A model generated the notes under the pieces. That model was not told the origin of the DNA and did not search any database. It was given only the letters and a program-made list of their open reading frames with translations. Shown here in pieces: positions 30,006-37,672 of a stretch of DNA of 64,000 nt. Each line of letters begins with the position of its first letter. Position 1 is the first letter of the stretch. A program made the translations under genes and the position numbers. Source of the stretch: Rhodobacteraceae bacterium KLH11 (GTDB lineage: Bacteria > Pseudomonadota > Alphaproteobacteria > Rhodobacterales > Rhodobacteraceae); NCBI GenBank assembly GCA_000158135.1, contig DS999531.1:2336051-2400050 (forward strand). The letters run 5' to 3'.

Positions 30006-31000
30006 TGATACGACCGATTGTTGCAATCACCGTTGATGGCAAGCCGGTTGGCTCAATCATTGATTCCAGGCTGATCAGCTTGAGTATCACGGATAATGAA
30101 GGCATCCAGTCGGATTCGTTGACGATGACGTTGAGCGATGGCCAACCGCATGTCGCCCCGCCACGACGGGGTGCAGCGGTATCGGTTGTGGTGACGATAG
30201 GGGTCTTGGTCACGTTCCTCGGCAACTTCATCATAAACAGCGTCACGCGCTCCTGCCTGCCGAACACGATCACGGTTAAAGGTCATTCGGCGGACCTGCG
30301 TTCTGAAATGAAGGCGGGTAAATCAAGGCATTGGGATAGTTCCAGTATCAAGAGCATCGTCAGCGGGATCGCGGGCGAGTACGGGTTGGAAACTAAGATC
30401 GCAGACGCTGTGTCGAGTTACGTTTACCCGTGGATCGGCCAGCAGGATGAATCCGATTTGTCCTTTCTGGATCGACTGGCCCTGCGCCACGGTGCGCTAT
30501 TCAGTATCAAGAACGGTCTGCTTTTGTGGTTGGAGCGCGGGGCTGGCAAAACGGCAAGCGGTGCAACGATTGGACCGGCTGTTATCAGCCCGGAAACGCT
30601 GATTACCGGAAGCTGCAAGGTTTCAGAGACGGACGTGGATCGGTTCAAAACCGTCAAGGCATATTGGCATGACAGAAATGGGGCGCAGCGCCGTCCGGTT
30701 GTGGTTCCGGGGGATGATAGTGCCACGGGTGAACACGTCTTGAAGTGGCCCTACGCCTCCAAGGAAGAGGCCGAGGCTGCGGCTAAGTCAGTCGCGCGCG
30801 AGATGCTGCGCGGGGCCACGTTAATGACCTGCGGGGTGAGTGGTCGGCCCGATCTTCTGGCAGGTCAACCTTTGATTTTTGCTGGGGTTCACCCGTTTGT
30901 GGATGGTATTGAGTTCATTTTGGATCGCGTGACCCATCAATACACTAAGGCAAGTGGGTTTCGCACCTCCATCTCAGGAAAGTTGAGGGCAGAGAAATAA
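30005..31000 (+). CDS. D: tail hub protein D
   Basis: The 331-residue protein matches P2 gpD: SLSITDNEGIQSDSLTMTLS, PPRRGAAVSVVVTIG, GIAGEYGLETKIADAVSSYV, WIGQQDESDLSFLDRLALRH, GALFSIKNGLLLWLERG. The hub lies below the tube and holds the spike. The start overlaps the gene X stop by one base. Confidence 0.92.
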   Translation: MIRPIVAITVDGKPVGSIIDSRLISLSITDNEGIQSDSLTMTLSDGQPHVAPPRRGAAVSVVVTIGVLVTFLGNFIINSVTRSCLPNTITVKGHSADLRSEMKAGKSRHWDSSSIKSIVSGIAGEYGLETKIADAVSSYVYPWIGQQDESDLSFLDRLALRHGALFSIKNGLLLWLERGAGKTASGATIGPAVISPETLITGSCKVSETDVDRFKTVKAYWHDRNGAQRRPVVVPGDDSATGEHVLKWPYASKEEAEAAAKSVAREMLRGATLMTCGVSGRPDLLAGQPLIFAGVHPFVDGIEFILDRVTHQYTKASGFRTSISGKLRAEK

Positions 31001-31061
31001 ATTTCCGGCGCTGTTGTTGCGGCGGGCGGGCAGTGACTGAAATCTAGAGAGAAATCCAAAA

Positions 31062-31421
31062 ATGAAAATGGAAGTTATCGGATCCGCGTCAGCGGGTATT
31101 TTTGCCGTGGCCGGTTCATGGCTGGTCGCTCAGGGTTCGGGGTGGCAATTCCTTCTAATTGCCCTGCTGGGTGCGATCGTGGCGGTTCTGGAATTGGATG
31201 GATGGCAGCCTAAGAAGGCCATCATGATCGTGGTTTTCAACACTGTCGCGGGCACATTTGGTGGGCCATTTCTGTTATCTTTGATCAAGTTCGAAGCTGG
31301 CCCGGGCGGCTTGTTGATTGTGTCATTCCTGTTGGGTTGGGCTGCGCACTCAATCATCACTGAGTCACGCGAAGTGGTTATGGACTGGTTCTTGCGCTGG
31401 ATGCGGAGGGCCAACAAATGA
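31062..31421 (+). CDS. holin candidate, four membrane segments
   Basis: The 119-residue protein is almost wholly hydrophobic, with segments at about 6-22, 28-45, 52-75 and 83-100 (for example GWQFLLIALLGAIVAVLEL) and a charged end (MDWFLRWMRRANK). It lies between the tail and endolysin genes, where holins are found. The family is not certain. Confidence 0.55.
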   Translation: MKMEVIGSASAGIFAVAGSWLVAQGSGWQFLLIALLGAIVAVLELDGWQPKKAIMIVVFNTVAGTFGGPFLLSLIKFEAGPGGLLIVSFLLGWAAHSIITESREVVMDWFLRWMRRANK

Positions 31422-31558
31422 TCCGCTTGTTTCAGACGTATTGCTTCTTCAAGCGCATAGTTCGGTCGCGACTATATAAATCCATCAGGTGGTCTACTTC
31501 GGCGGCTCTCTGGTTGGCGATAGTGATCACTTTCATTCTTATCTACTTGTTCGAATAG
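31418..31558 (+). CDS. short membrane protein, 46 aa
   Basis: ATG 31418 overlaps the stop of the holin candidate (ATGA) and has GGAGGG about 8 bases upstream. The protein has a basic N-terminus (FFKRIVRSRLYKSIR) and a single C-terminal membrane segment (ALWLAIVITFILIYLFE). It may help lysis control, for example as a holin partner; the function is not known. Confidence 0.5.
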   Translation: MIRLFQTYCFFKRIVRSRLYKSIRWSTSAALWLAIVITFILIYLFE

Positions 31559-31644
31559 CCGTTGCCGTGTGGCTCCAGTCGCGACGGATGACTGTCAGGA
31601 TCGGGCTGTAAACCCAACAGAAAATCAAACTCTTGAGGTGTGAC

Positions 31645-32460
31645 ATGAACGTGTCGGACATCCAATTAGTGCTGGCTGATGCTGGCTACTACAAAGGCGC
31701 AATTGACGGCACGGCAGGTCCAAAGACCTATTCAGCTGTTGTCGCTGTCGAAAAGCTGCACGCACGGTCTTACCGGAAGCCGCCCGACAAATGGTCGCGC
31801 CGTCGCCGTCTGATCGGGGCTGCGCAAGCTGTTCTGCACGCGGGCGGGTTCGAGCCGGGGCCTATCGATGGTTATGTCGGCCACAACACATCAGAAGCCC
31901 TGATTGCGTGGCGCAGCAAAAAGGCCGGCGTTTCTTCGTCCGTTCCAACTGTTCAGCTTAAGGGCGCGCGAACGCACGCAAATCAGGCGCTATACCCGCG
32001 TCAATCGGATATGCACACGTTCTATGGGGCAGCGGGCGGGCCTCAGTGCACGGCTGGTGAAGTCGCGCTGCCGTTCCCGATGTTGCTGGCTTGGAACAAG
32101 CAGCAGGTCATTCGTCGTTTCTTCTGCCACGAAAAGCTTGCACGCCCCTTCAGGGACATCTTCCGGCATGCCGTAAAGCATTACGGTCAGGCGGATATTG
32201 GGCGTTTGAACCTCAATATCTACGGCGGGTGCTTCAATCACAGAAAGAAGCGCGGCGGAAATACCTTGTCCACGCACGCGTATGGCGCGGCACTCGATCT
32301 GAACCCGGCGAAAAACCAGCTGCGCTGGGGGGCCGACAGGGCGCAATTCGCCCATCCCGACTATGAGCCGTTTTGGAACATCGTCATGGCGCACGGCGGC
32401 ACGCCTGCAGGCTATGCGTGGGGCGCGGATTGGATGCACTTCCAGTTCGCCCGGTTGTAA
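31645..32460 (+). CDS. endolysin: peptidoglycan-binding domain plus M15 peptidase
   Basis: From ATG 31645 (GAGG upstream) the 271-residue protein has two peptidoglycan-binding-like repeats (QLVLADAGYYKGAIDGTAGP and QAVLHAGGFEPGPIDGYVGH) and a C-terminal VanY/M15 peptidase. The zinc ligands are likely His211 and Asp218 (STHAYGAALDLNP) and His265 (GADWMHFQF). It would cut peptide cross-links at lysis. No signal peptide is present, so release depends on a holin. Confidence 0.88.
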   Translation: MNVSDIQLVLADAGYYKGAIDGTAGPKTYSAVVAVEKLHARSYRKPPDKWSRRRRLIGAAQAVLHAGGFEPGPIDGYVGHNTSEALIAWRSKKAGVSSSVPTVQLKGARTHANQALYPRQSDMHTFYGAAGGPQCTAGEVALPFPMLLAWNKQQVIRRFFCHEKLARPFRDIFRHAVKHYGQADIGRLNLNIYGGCFNHRKKRGGNTLSTHAYGAALDLNPAKNQLRWGADRAQFAHPDYEPFWNIVMAHGGTPAGYAWGADWMHFQFARL

Positions 32461-32472
32461 TGGGGGTGCGCC

Positions 32473-32724
32473 GTGTTTGAGTGGTTCAAAAACAAGGTGA
32501 TCGGCGGTGACACCGGCAAGCGCGAAAGCGCGTGGTTCCTGTTCCTGATCTGGCTTTCAGCGGCGGTCGTGGTGTCCGTATTGGATGCCTTGGGCGTCGA
32601 AGCGCTCTTCGCAAAAGAAATGGTCCGCTATGCCGCTCCTGCCGTCTTTGCGTGGTTGGCAGCTTCGCACGGCATGGATTGGGCAACCGTCCAGTGGAAA
32701 GGGAAGGGGCGCATCAATGGTTAA
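32473..32724 (+). CDS. holin-like membrane protein, 83 aa
   Basis: The protein starts at GTG 32473 behind GGGGG. It has two membrane segments (AWFLFLIWLSAAVVVSVLDA and MVRYAAPAVFAWLAASHGM) and a basic end. Its place after the endolysin and before the spanins suggests a holin or antiholin, but no known family pattern stands out. Confidence 0.55.
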   Translation: MFEWFKNKVIGGDTGKRESAWFLFLIWLSAAVVVSVLDALGVEALFAKEMVRYAAPAVFAWLAASHGMDWATVQWKGKGRING

Positions 32725-33055
32725 TCGGATCGTGGTTGGCGTGGTCGTTGTGGCCGCGTTGGGGGCTGCGTTTGTCCTGGATCGTTCGGCGGTTGCAAAG
32801 CGGGCGCGCGAGCAAGCAATACTGCAGTGTGGACAGGAGTATAATCTTTCGGTCACTGCAGCCGAGCTTCAAGCGCTACGCGCACAAATCGCGGTCGGGA
32901 ATGAGGCAAACAATCACCTGCAGGAGAAAATCCAAGTCGCAGACGGCGAGCGACTGCGGGCGATATTGGATTTGGAGGCGTATGAGCGTGAAACCGAAAA
33001 TAGTCATGATGGCATTGTGGATGCCGATCTTTTTGGCCGCTTGCGGGCGAACTGA
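32717..33055 (+). CDS. inner-membrane spanin (Rz-like)
   Basis: From ATG 32717 the 112-residue protein has an N-terminal anchor (IVVGVVVVAALGAAFVL) and a long periplasmic coiled coil (ELQALRAQIAVGNEANNHLQ and on). The gene overlaps the previous one by 8 bases and contains the start of the lipoprotein partner in another frame. Together they would fuse the membranes at lysis. Confidence 0.6.
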   Translation: MVNRIVVGVVVVAALGAAFVLDRSAVAKRAREQAILQCGQEYNLSVTAAELQALRAQIAVGNEANNHLQEKIQVADGERLRAILDLEAYERETENSHDGIVDADLFGRLRAN

Positions 33056-33302
33056 GTTTGAACAGGTCCAGGACGCGGGTCGGCGGGTAGGCGAAATCCG
33101 CGCTCAAAACAATTTGCCTGAATACCCTTCTGTCTGCCGTGAAAAGGTTCGTAGCGGTGTTCAGCTGGGTGACGGACGTGGTGCTGCGCTCTTGAAGACT
33201 GATGCCGCGCTGACTTCGCAACATGCCCGTGTGAACCTGTGCGCGGAATGGTATGACAAGGTGAGGGCAGGGCGGTCAAATGATCACCGTGGCATTCCAT
33301 AA
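32982..33302 (+). CDS. outer-membrane spanin lipoprotein (Rz1-like)
   Basis: ATG 32982 lies inside the Rz-like gene in the +1 frame, with GGAGG 4 bases upstream. The protein starts with a lipoprotein signal (IVMMALWMPIFLAACG, lipobox LAAC) and continues for about 80 residues with CREKVRSG and LCAEWYDKVRAG. lambda Rz1 is shorter and Pro-rich. The overlap and lipobox support the assignment; the long tail is unusual. Confidence 0.65.
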   Translation: MSVKPKIVMMALWMPIFLAACGRTEFEQVQDAGRRVGEIRAQNNLPEYPSVCREKVRSGVQLGDGRGAALLKTDAALTSQHARVNLCAEWYDKVRAGRSNDHRGIP

Positions 33303-33390
33303 GGTGTGGTTGCTCTCGCAATGGCTTGACCGCCATGAAGATGATCCAATGCCCTGTTGGCTGGATCGCGCACCTCTACGTTTCATCTAG
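33280..33390 (+). CDS. possible 36-residue protein after the spanins
   Basis: ATG 33280 overlaps the end of the lipoprotein gene and has AGGGCGG about 6 bases upstream. The frame encodes FHKVWLLSQWLDRHEDDPMP and ends at 33390. No known family. It may be a chance frame. Confidence 0.3.
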   Translation: MITVAFHKVWLLSQWLDRHEDDPMPCWLDRAPLRFI

Positions 33391-33552
33391 CAAGCGTTAA
33401 CTTCTGCCCGCATTGCTGTTTCGAAAGCCGCCAAGCTTGCCAGCGTTGCAATGAGCAAGGCGAAAGCGTGCAGAGGATGGTGACCTGAAACACCCAATGA
33501 CCCTCGGGTACGAAAGACCCATTGGTCGAATACTCATAAAGGAACCGTACAC

Positions 33553-34695
33553 ATGGCTCAGTTTGCCATCATGACCCAAACCGGGCGCAACAAAGAGGCC
33601 GAAGCTCTGGCCAACGGCACGCCGCTCAGCATCGCCGCAATCGCTTGGGGCGATGGCGACCGCATTCCCGGCGGGAATGAGACCAGCTTGCAGAACGAAC
33701 AGGGGCGCAAAGCGGTGCAAAGCAGAGGCACCGTTGCAGAGGCACTCAATACCGCATTTTTCGACATTCTGCTTGATGTCGAGGAAGGTCCCTTTATCAT
33801 CCGGGAAACCGGCCTGTTTGACACTGAAGGCGACATGATCGCCGTCGCACATTATGACCCACCGGTGAACAAGCCGAAAGACACCGTCTCAGCGCTGCTC
33901 CGGATCCATGTCCTGTTTTCTGATCTTCAGAACCTTGTCCTTCGGGTGCAGGGCACAGACGCCTATGTGTCGGCTCAACGGAGGTTGAGCGCAGGTTACG
34001 GCCTGATCGGCGGCGGCGATCTGAGCGCAGATCGTTCATTTGCTTTGGACCCAGCAGTGATTGAAGCACTGTCGAAGCCGCCAACAGTTACAATTCTATC
34101 CTCGGGCGCAAACGCCACCTATGTCACACCAGAAGGCTGCAAAGCTATTTACGTAAAAGGCGTCGGTGGCGGTGCAGGAGGTGAAGCACCGTCGAACGCT
34201 TCAAGCGGGGAAGGCCGCTTTGGCCATCCGGGTGGAAGCGGTGCCGGGTTTGAAGCATGGCTGACACCCGCCCCAGAGCAGGAGTTCACCTATACAATCG
34301 GTTTGGGTGGTGATGGCGGCGATACTCCCGGAACACATGGTGGCTCTGGCGGCTTGACCAAGTTTGGAGACCTGACCGCCCCGGGTGGCACGAACACTGT
34401 TGTTGGATCAACAGCAATAGCGTCAGGTGGGGACATCAATTATCGCGGCTCTCCCGGCATTCAGTACTGGGATGCTGCCAACAATGGCCGAAATTTTCCA
34501 AAAACGCCGGGTGGGTCCATTTTCGGGTCATCTGACTCGCTCGCGAATGATGGTTCAGGAGACGGGCAAGATGCCACAGTTCCCGGCACCGGAGGCGCGG
34601 GCGGCACACGCCGTAGTATTGGAACCAATGTTCTACTTACCCCTGGGAAAGGCGGCGCTGACGGAATTGTGGTTGTCACGGAGTATTACGGATGA
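33553..34695 (+). CDS. tail fibre protein with glycine-rich tip
   Basis: The 380-residue protein has an N-terminal tail-fibre attachment domain (about residues 1-110: QFAIMTQTGRNKEAEALANG, ALNTAFFDILLDVEEGPFII, RETGLFDTEGDMIAVAHYDP). A short RLSAGYGLIGGGDLSADRSF motif links to a glycine-rich C-terminal domain (about 180-380: VGGGAGGEAPSNASSGEGRF, GLGGDGGDTPGTHGGSGG). Such domains resemble the polyglycine-sandwich tips of some phage adhesins and would decide host range. AAAGGA lies upstream of ATG 33553. Confidence 0.75.
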   Translation: MAQFAIMTQTGRNKEAEALANGTPLSIAAIAWGDGDRIPGGNETSLQNEQGRKAVQSRGTVAEALNTAFFDILLDVEEGPFIIRETGLFDTEGDMIAVAHYDPPVNKPKDTVSALLRIHVLFSDLQNLVLRVQGTDAYVSAQRRLSAGYGLIGGGDLSADRSFALDPAVIEALSKPPTVTILSSGANATYVTPEGCKAIYVKGVGGGAGGEAPSNASSGEGRFGHPGGSGAGFEAWLTPAPEQEFTYTIGLGGDGGDTPGTHGGSGGLTKFGDLTAPGGTNTVVGSTAIASGGDINYRGSPGIQYWDAANNGRNFPKTPGGSIFGSSDSLANDGSGDGQDATVPGTGGAGGTRRSIGTNVLLTPGKGGADGIVVVTEYYG

Positions 34696-35252
34696 AAAAG
34701 GTCGCTGAAATCACCAATGGTTCTGTTTCAAATTTAGCCAAGATTGAGGATGACGCGCCCATCCCGGACGGTTGGGTCGAGGCTGCTGCTGATGTGCGTA
34801 TCAATGATATGTATGACGGCCAATCTTTCGCGACGCCTGCTGGCCCTGTCATCCCATTTGAGGATGCCAAGGCAGAAGCGTTGGCCGAGGTGAATGCCAC
34901 GCACGCAAGTTACCTGAGCGTGCTGCTTGAGCGCGCCACACCCGAGGAACGGGACACGTGGCCTGCGAAGGGCGCGGCTGCAGCAGCTTTCCTGACGGAC
35001 ACCGCCACAGATGCTCAGACCACGCTTATTGAAACGGAAGCGGTGGGCGGTGGTATCACGGCTGAAGAGCTGGCCGAGAAAATCGCCGCCAAAGGCACCG
35101 CGTTTCACGGCCATATCGGTCAGGCTGGAGCTCTTCGCGCTTCCGGTCGAGCCGCCGTCAAGGCCGCTGCCACCGATGACGAGCTGCAAGCTGCATTAGA
35201 GGCGTTCCGCACAGAGGCACAGGCGGCGTTTGACGCGCTTGCGGAGGGTTAA
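34692..35252 (+). CDS. tail fibre assembly/tip-associated protein
   Basis: The start overlaps the fibre stop by 4 bases. The 186-residue protein has an N-terminal beta-like part (SVSNLAKIEDDAPIPDGWVE) and a helical C-terminus with ATPEERDTWPAKGAAAAAFL. The TW..K..AA..F pattern recurs in tail fibre assembly proteins of similar phages. It is likely a fibre chaperone or fibre cap. Confidence 0.65.
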   Translation: MKKVAEITNGSVSNLAKIEDDAPIPDGWVEAAADVRINDMYDGQSFATPAGPVIPFEDAKAEALAEVNATHASYLSVLLERATPEERDTWPAKGAAAAAFLTDTATDAQTTLIETEAVGGGITAEELAEKIAAKGTAFHGHIGQAGALRASGRAAVKAAATDDELQAALEAFRTEAQAAFDALAEG

Positions 35253-35270
35253 CCAATTAAAATTGGTTTT
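35251..35270 (+). terminator. late operon terminator
   Basis: AACCAATT (35251-35258) and AATTGGTT (35261-35268) form an AT-rich 8-base-pair stem that runs into TTTT. It overlaps the stop of the last fibre gene and probably marks the end of the late operon. Confidence 0.5.
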
Positions 35271-35378
35271 CCAATTAGTCAGGCCCCGAATTGACGGGGG
35301 TCGCGGTGGGCTAACACCGCAACCACGCAGCCACATGTTCAAACCGGCTGTGCCGACGCACTAAGTCCAGAAACGTCG

Positions 35379-35401
35379 CCCGACTCTCGCGCGAGAGCGG
35401 G
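35379..35401. repeat. GC-rich palindrome upstream of the Dam-type gene
   Basis: CTCTCGCGCGAGAG (35384-35397) is a perfect palindrome, extended by CCCG and CGGG on the two sides with one bulged A. It lies 24 bases before the methyltransferase start. It could be an operator or a transcript-end hairpin; no T run follows. Confidence 0.4.
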
Positions 35402-35424
35402 TGTTACTTACTCTGGAATCAACC

Positions 35425-36240
35425 ATGACGACAATGATAAAAGTTTCACCCGCCGCCCCAGTTGCACCTTGGTTGGGCGGAAAGAAGATGCTGCACAAGG
35501 CGATCATTGATCGGATTGATCGGATCAAACACGACACCTACGTTGAGCCATTTGTGGGGATGGGCGGTGTTTTTCTTCGCAGAACATGGAAACCGACCTG
35601 CGAGGTTGCCAACGATTTGAACGGTGAGATCACCAATCTGTTTCGCATTCTGCAACGCCACTTTCCTCAGTTCTTAGAAATGATGCGGTTTCAGGTCGCA
35701 TCTCGTCGCGAATTCGAGAGATTGCGCTACAGCGATCCTCAGACCTTGACCGATCTGGAAAGGGCGGCGCGGTTCCTTTATCTGCAGCGCCTCGCTTTTG
35801 GTGGGCAAGTCCGTGGTGTGTTCGGCGTGTCGCCGGGCACAGCGCCCCGGTTTAGCATTGCCAAGCTTGAACCCATTCTGGACGCAGCGCATCAGCGCCT
35901 TGATGGTGTCGTGTTCGAGAACCTGCCATGGGAAGACGTAGTTTCACGCTGGGACACTGAAGGCACGTTGTTCTACCTTGATCCGCCTTACTGGGGTGGT
36001 GAGGCCGACTATGGAAAAAAGATGTTTGAGCGGGCCGACTTTGCGCGCCTGGCTGACGCATTGTCGGGCATCAAGGGTGCTTTCATTCTGTCGATCAATG
36101 ATGTGGAAGAAATCCGAGACTGTTTTTCGGAATTCAACTTGGAGCCGGTCACACTCAAATACTCGGTTTCGAAGAGTATCGCGACAGACGCTAAAGAACT
36201 GATAATCTCTAACCGCGAGGTTCGGACTAGCCTGATATAA
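35425..36240 (+). CDS. D12-class adenine-N6 DNA methyltransferase (Dam-like)
   Basis: The 271-residue protein has the D12-class order of motifs: APWLGGKKMLHKAII, AdoMet motif YVEPFVGMGGVFLRR, the segment RAARFLYLQRLAFGG, and catalytic LFYLDPPYWGGEADY, with ELIISNREVRTSLI at the end. It likely methylates adenine in GATC or a related site. ATG 35434 is an alternative start. It converges with the C5-like gene, ending 6 bases apart. The gene stands alone without a restriction enzyme. Confidence 0.85.
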   Translation: MTTMIKVSPAAPVAPWLGGKKMLHKAIIDRIDRIKHDTYVEPFVGMGGVFLRRTWKPTCEVANDLNGEITNLFRILQRHFPQFLEMMRFQVASRREFERLRYSDPQTLTDLERAARFLYLQRLAFGGQVRGVFGVSPGTAPRFSIAKLEPILDAAHQRLDGVVFENLPWEDVVSRWDTEGTLFYLDPPYWGGEADYGKKMFERADFARLADALSGIKGAFILSINDVEEIRDCFSEFNLEPVTLKYSVSKSIATDAKELIISNREVRTSLI

Positions 36241-36246
36241 GTTCCT

Positions 36247-36903
36247 TTATGCGGCTGCTAAGAGTTGCTGTTGCGCTGCGTCGCCCCATTGCTTCGCCAT
36301 GGCGGCGGCGATGCCGGGAAAAAACTTAGACCGGACCTTCCAGCGATCAGCGCCGGGGCTTGCCTTGAATACGCTATCGCGCGCTGAAGTTCCGTCGAGC
36401 GTTCCTGTAGGGCTCAATGCAGGCAGACTGCGAAGCCAAAAGCAGGTGCGTTTGCGCTCATTGTCTGGGCCCATTTCATCGGTTGCGAACTGCCAAGGCT
36501 GGACGGTTTGCGTCGGCTTCTCATAGTTGCGAATCCGTTCTTTCGCGTGGCGGTGCATCACGGGGTTTTCGACAGCTACGCAAGGGATATGTGCAACGTT
36601 CCAGACTTCGGAAAACAGCTCTGCGCCTTCGTCCAGTTCGCGCCACATGTCTTCAAGCGTGCGTCCTTCCGGGGCCTTTGACAACCAACGCACTCCACTG
36701 TTGCATAGACGAGTGCAGGGCGGGTGCATAACGGCCATCAAGTCCCATTCGTCGTTCATGACGTTGCGAATGTCGTCTTGGATATGGCGGTTTGTCGGGG
36801 TGTCACTTGAAAGAATATCGCAGGACCACGCATCGTGTCCCATGGATAAAAAAGCCTCACGAACAATTCCGCTTGTTTCACATCCAATCAAAACCTTGGC
36901 CAT
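36247..36903 (-). CDS. C5 cytosine DNA methyltransferase-like phage protein
   Basis: The 218-residue protein resembles small phage C5-methyltransferase homologues: motif I-like VLIGCETSGIVREAF, motif IV-like AVMHPPCTRLCNSG with the candidate catalytic Cys, and a motif VI-like VAVENPVMHRHA. Typical C5 enzymes are over 300 residues and have a target-recognition domain, which is small or missing here. It may be a compact methyltransferase or an inactive relative. It starts the leftward accessory operon's end. Confidence 0.65.
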   Translation of the reverse strand: MAKVLIGCETSGIVREAFLSMGHDAWSCDILSSDTPTNRHIQDDIRNVMNDEWDLMAVMHPPCTRLCNSGVRWLSKAPEGRTLEDMWRELDEGAELFSEVWNVAHIPCVAVENPVMHRHAKERIRNYEKPTQTVQPWQFATDEMGPDNERKRTCFWLRSLPALSPTGTLDGTSARDSVFKASPGADRWKVRSKFFPGIAAAMAKQWGDAAQQQLLAAA

Positions 36904-36923
36904 TTTCGCTCCTTTTTGTGATG

Positions 36924-37118
36924 TTAAAACGGCGATGCGCCGCCGTGGCTAATTCTCTGGTTTGTTGCTTGGGTGTAGGCGTGCATCCAATCGGCGCGGA
37001 GCGGGTCAGATTTCGCGTAGGGGCAAACAGACACGGAGAGGCCGGAATTTCCGGCGCGCATTCCCCATTCCTTCGCTTCTTGGCGGTCTTCATCGGCAAT
37101 GTGAGATTGGATATCCAT
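36924..37118 (-). CDS. ribosome modulation factor/CrpP-like small protein
   Basis: The 64-residue protein has EWGMRAGNSGLSVSVCPYAK followed by DPLRADWMHAYTQATN. This A..G......CPY......W..G/Y pattern is that of RMF-type and CrpP-like proteins. RMF dimerises ribosomes in stationary phase; phage copies may alter translation. AAGGA precedes ATG 37118. The match is short, so the call is tentative. Confidence 0.5.
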   Translation of the reverse strand: MDIQSHIADEDRQEAKEWGMRAGNSGLSVSVCPYAKSDPLRADWMHAYTQATNQRISHGGASPF

Positions 37119-37128
37119 GTGCTGTTCC

Positions 37129-37491
37129 TTATTGTGGTAGGGGTGAGTGCTTGGGTTTCGCTGCCTGTCTGGCGCGAATCTGTTCGATCTTTCCCCATAC
37201 GCGATTCAGTTCCAGTTCGGCGGCGGGCGTCATGCCGATAGCATTGGCGTTGCACAGCGCTGCCAGTGTCAGCATGGTTCCACCAACCTCTTGAACTGGC
37301 TCGCCGGCGTCTCGGCCAAAGACGTATTCAACCAATTGGTGGGCCTCGTCTTTGGTGCATCCAAGGGCCTGCACCAGTTCAAGGCTTTCTTCAAGAAAGC
37401 GATAATTGCGTTCCACCTTGTCGGCGGTGATGGCTTCGCCGAACGCTTCAAGCGTCCATTCTTTCACTTCATTTTGGAAGTCTCGAAACAT
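37129..37491 (-). CDS. MazG-like nucleotide pyrophosphohydrolase
   Basis: The 120-residue protein has the all-alpha NTP-PPase pattern: YRFLEESLELVQALGCTKDE with the EESLEL acidic motif, LVEYVFGRDAGEPVQEVGGT and MLTLAALCNANAIGM. Phage homologues hydrolyse nucleotides or the alarmone pool. The metal-binding EExxE part is intact, the second helix has QEVGG. It lies in the leftward accessory operon. Confidence 0.7.
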   Translation of the reverse strand: MFRDFQNEVKEWTLEAFGEAITADKVERNYRFLEESLELVQALGCTKDEAHQLVEYVFGRDAGEPVQEVGGTMLTLAALCNANAIGMTPAAELELNRVWGKIEQIRARQAAKPKHSPLPQ

Positions 37492-37501
37492 TCGCGTTCC
37501 T

Positions 37502-37672
37502 TTAAGTTAACGGTGTGTCGATTTCGAATTTCGTGCGAGAAATCGGATGCAAGATCACTTCCCCGTCCATGCTTTCGACTGTGAATGTGCCATCAGCCTC
37601 GGCCACGATGAATCTACGACCATCCTCTGTTTTTAAGGTGACAGTGCCATCGATATTTGTTCGTGCATGCAT
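37502..37672 (-). CDS. small hypothetical protein, 56 aa
   Basis: The start ATG 37672 overlaps the stop of the upstream gene (TGATG) and has GAGG about 6 bases upstream. The protein reads MHARTNIDGTVTLKTEDGRR, FIVAEADGTFTVESMDGEVI and a short end, with a regular beta-strand pattern. It is well placed for translational coupling. The function is unknown. Confidence 0.55.
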   Translation of the reverse strand: MHARTNIDGTVTLKTEDGRRFIVAEADGTFTVESMDGEVILHPISRTKFEIDTPLT

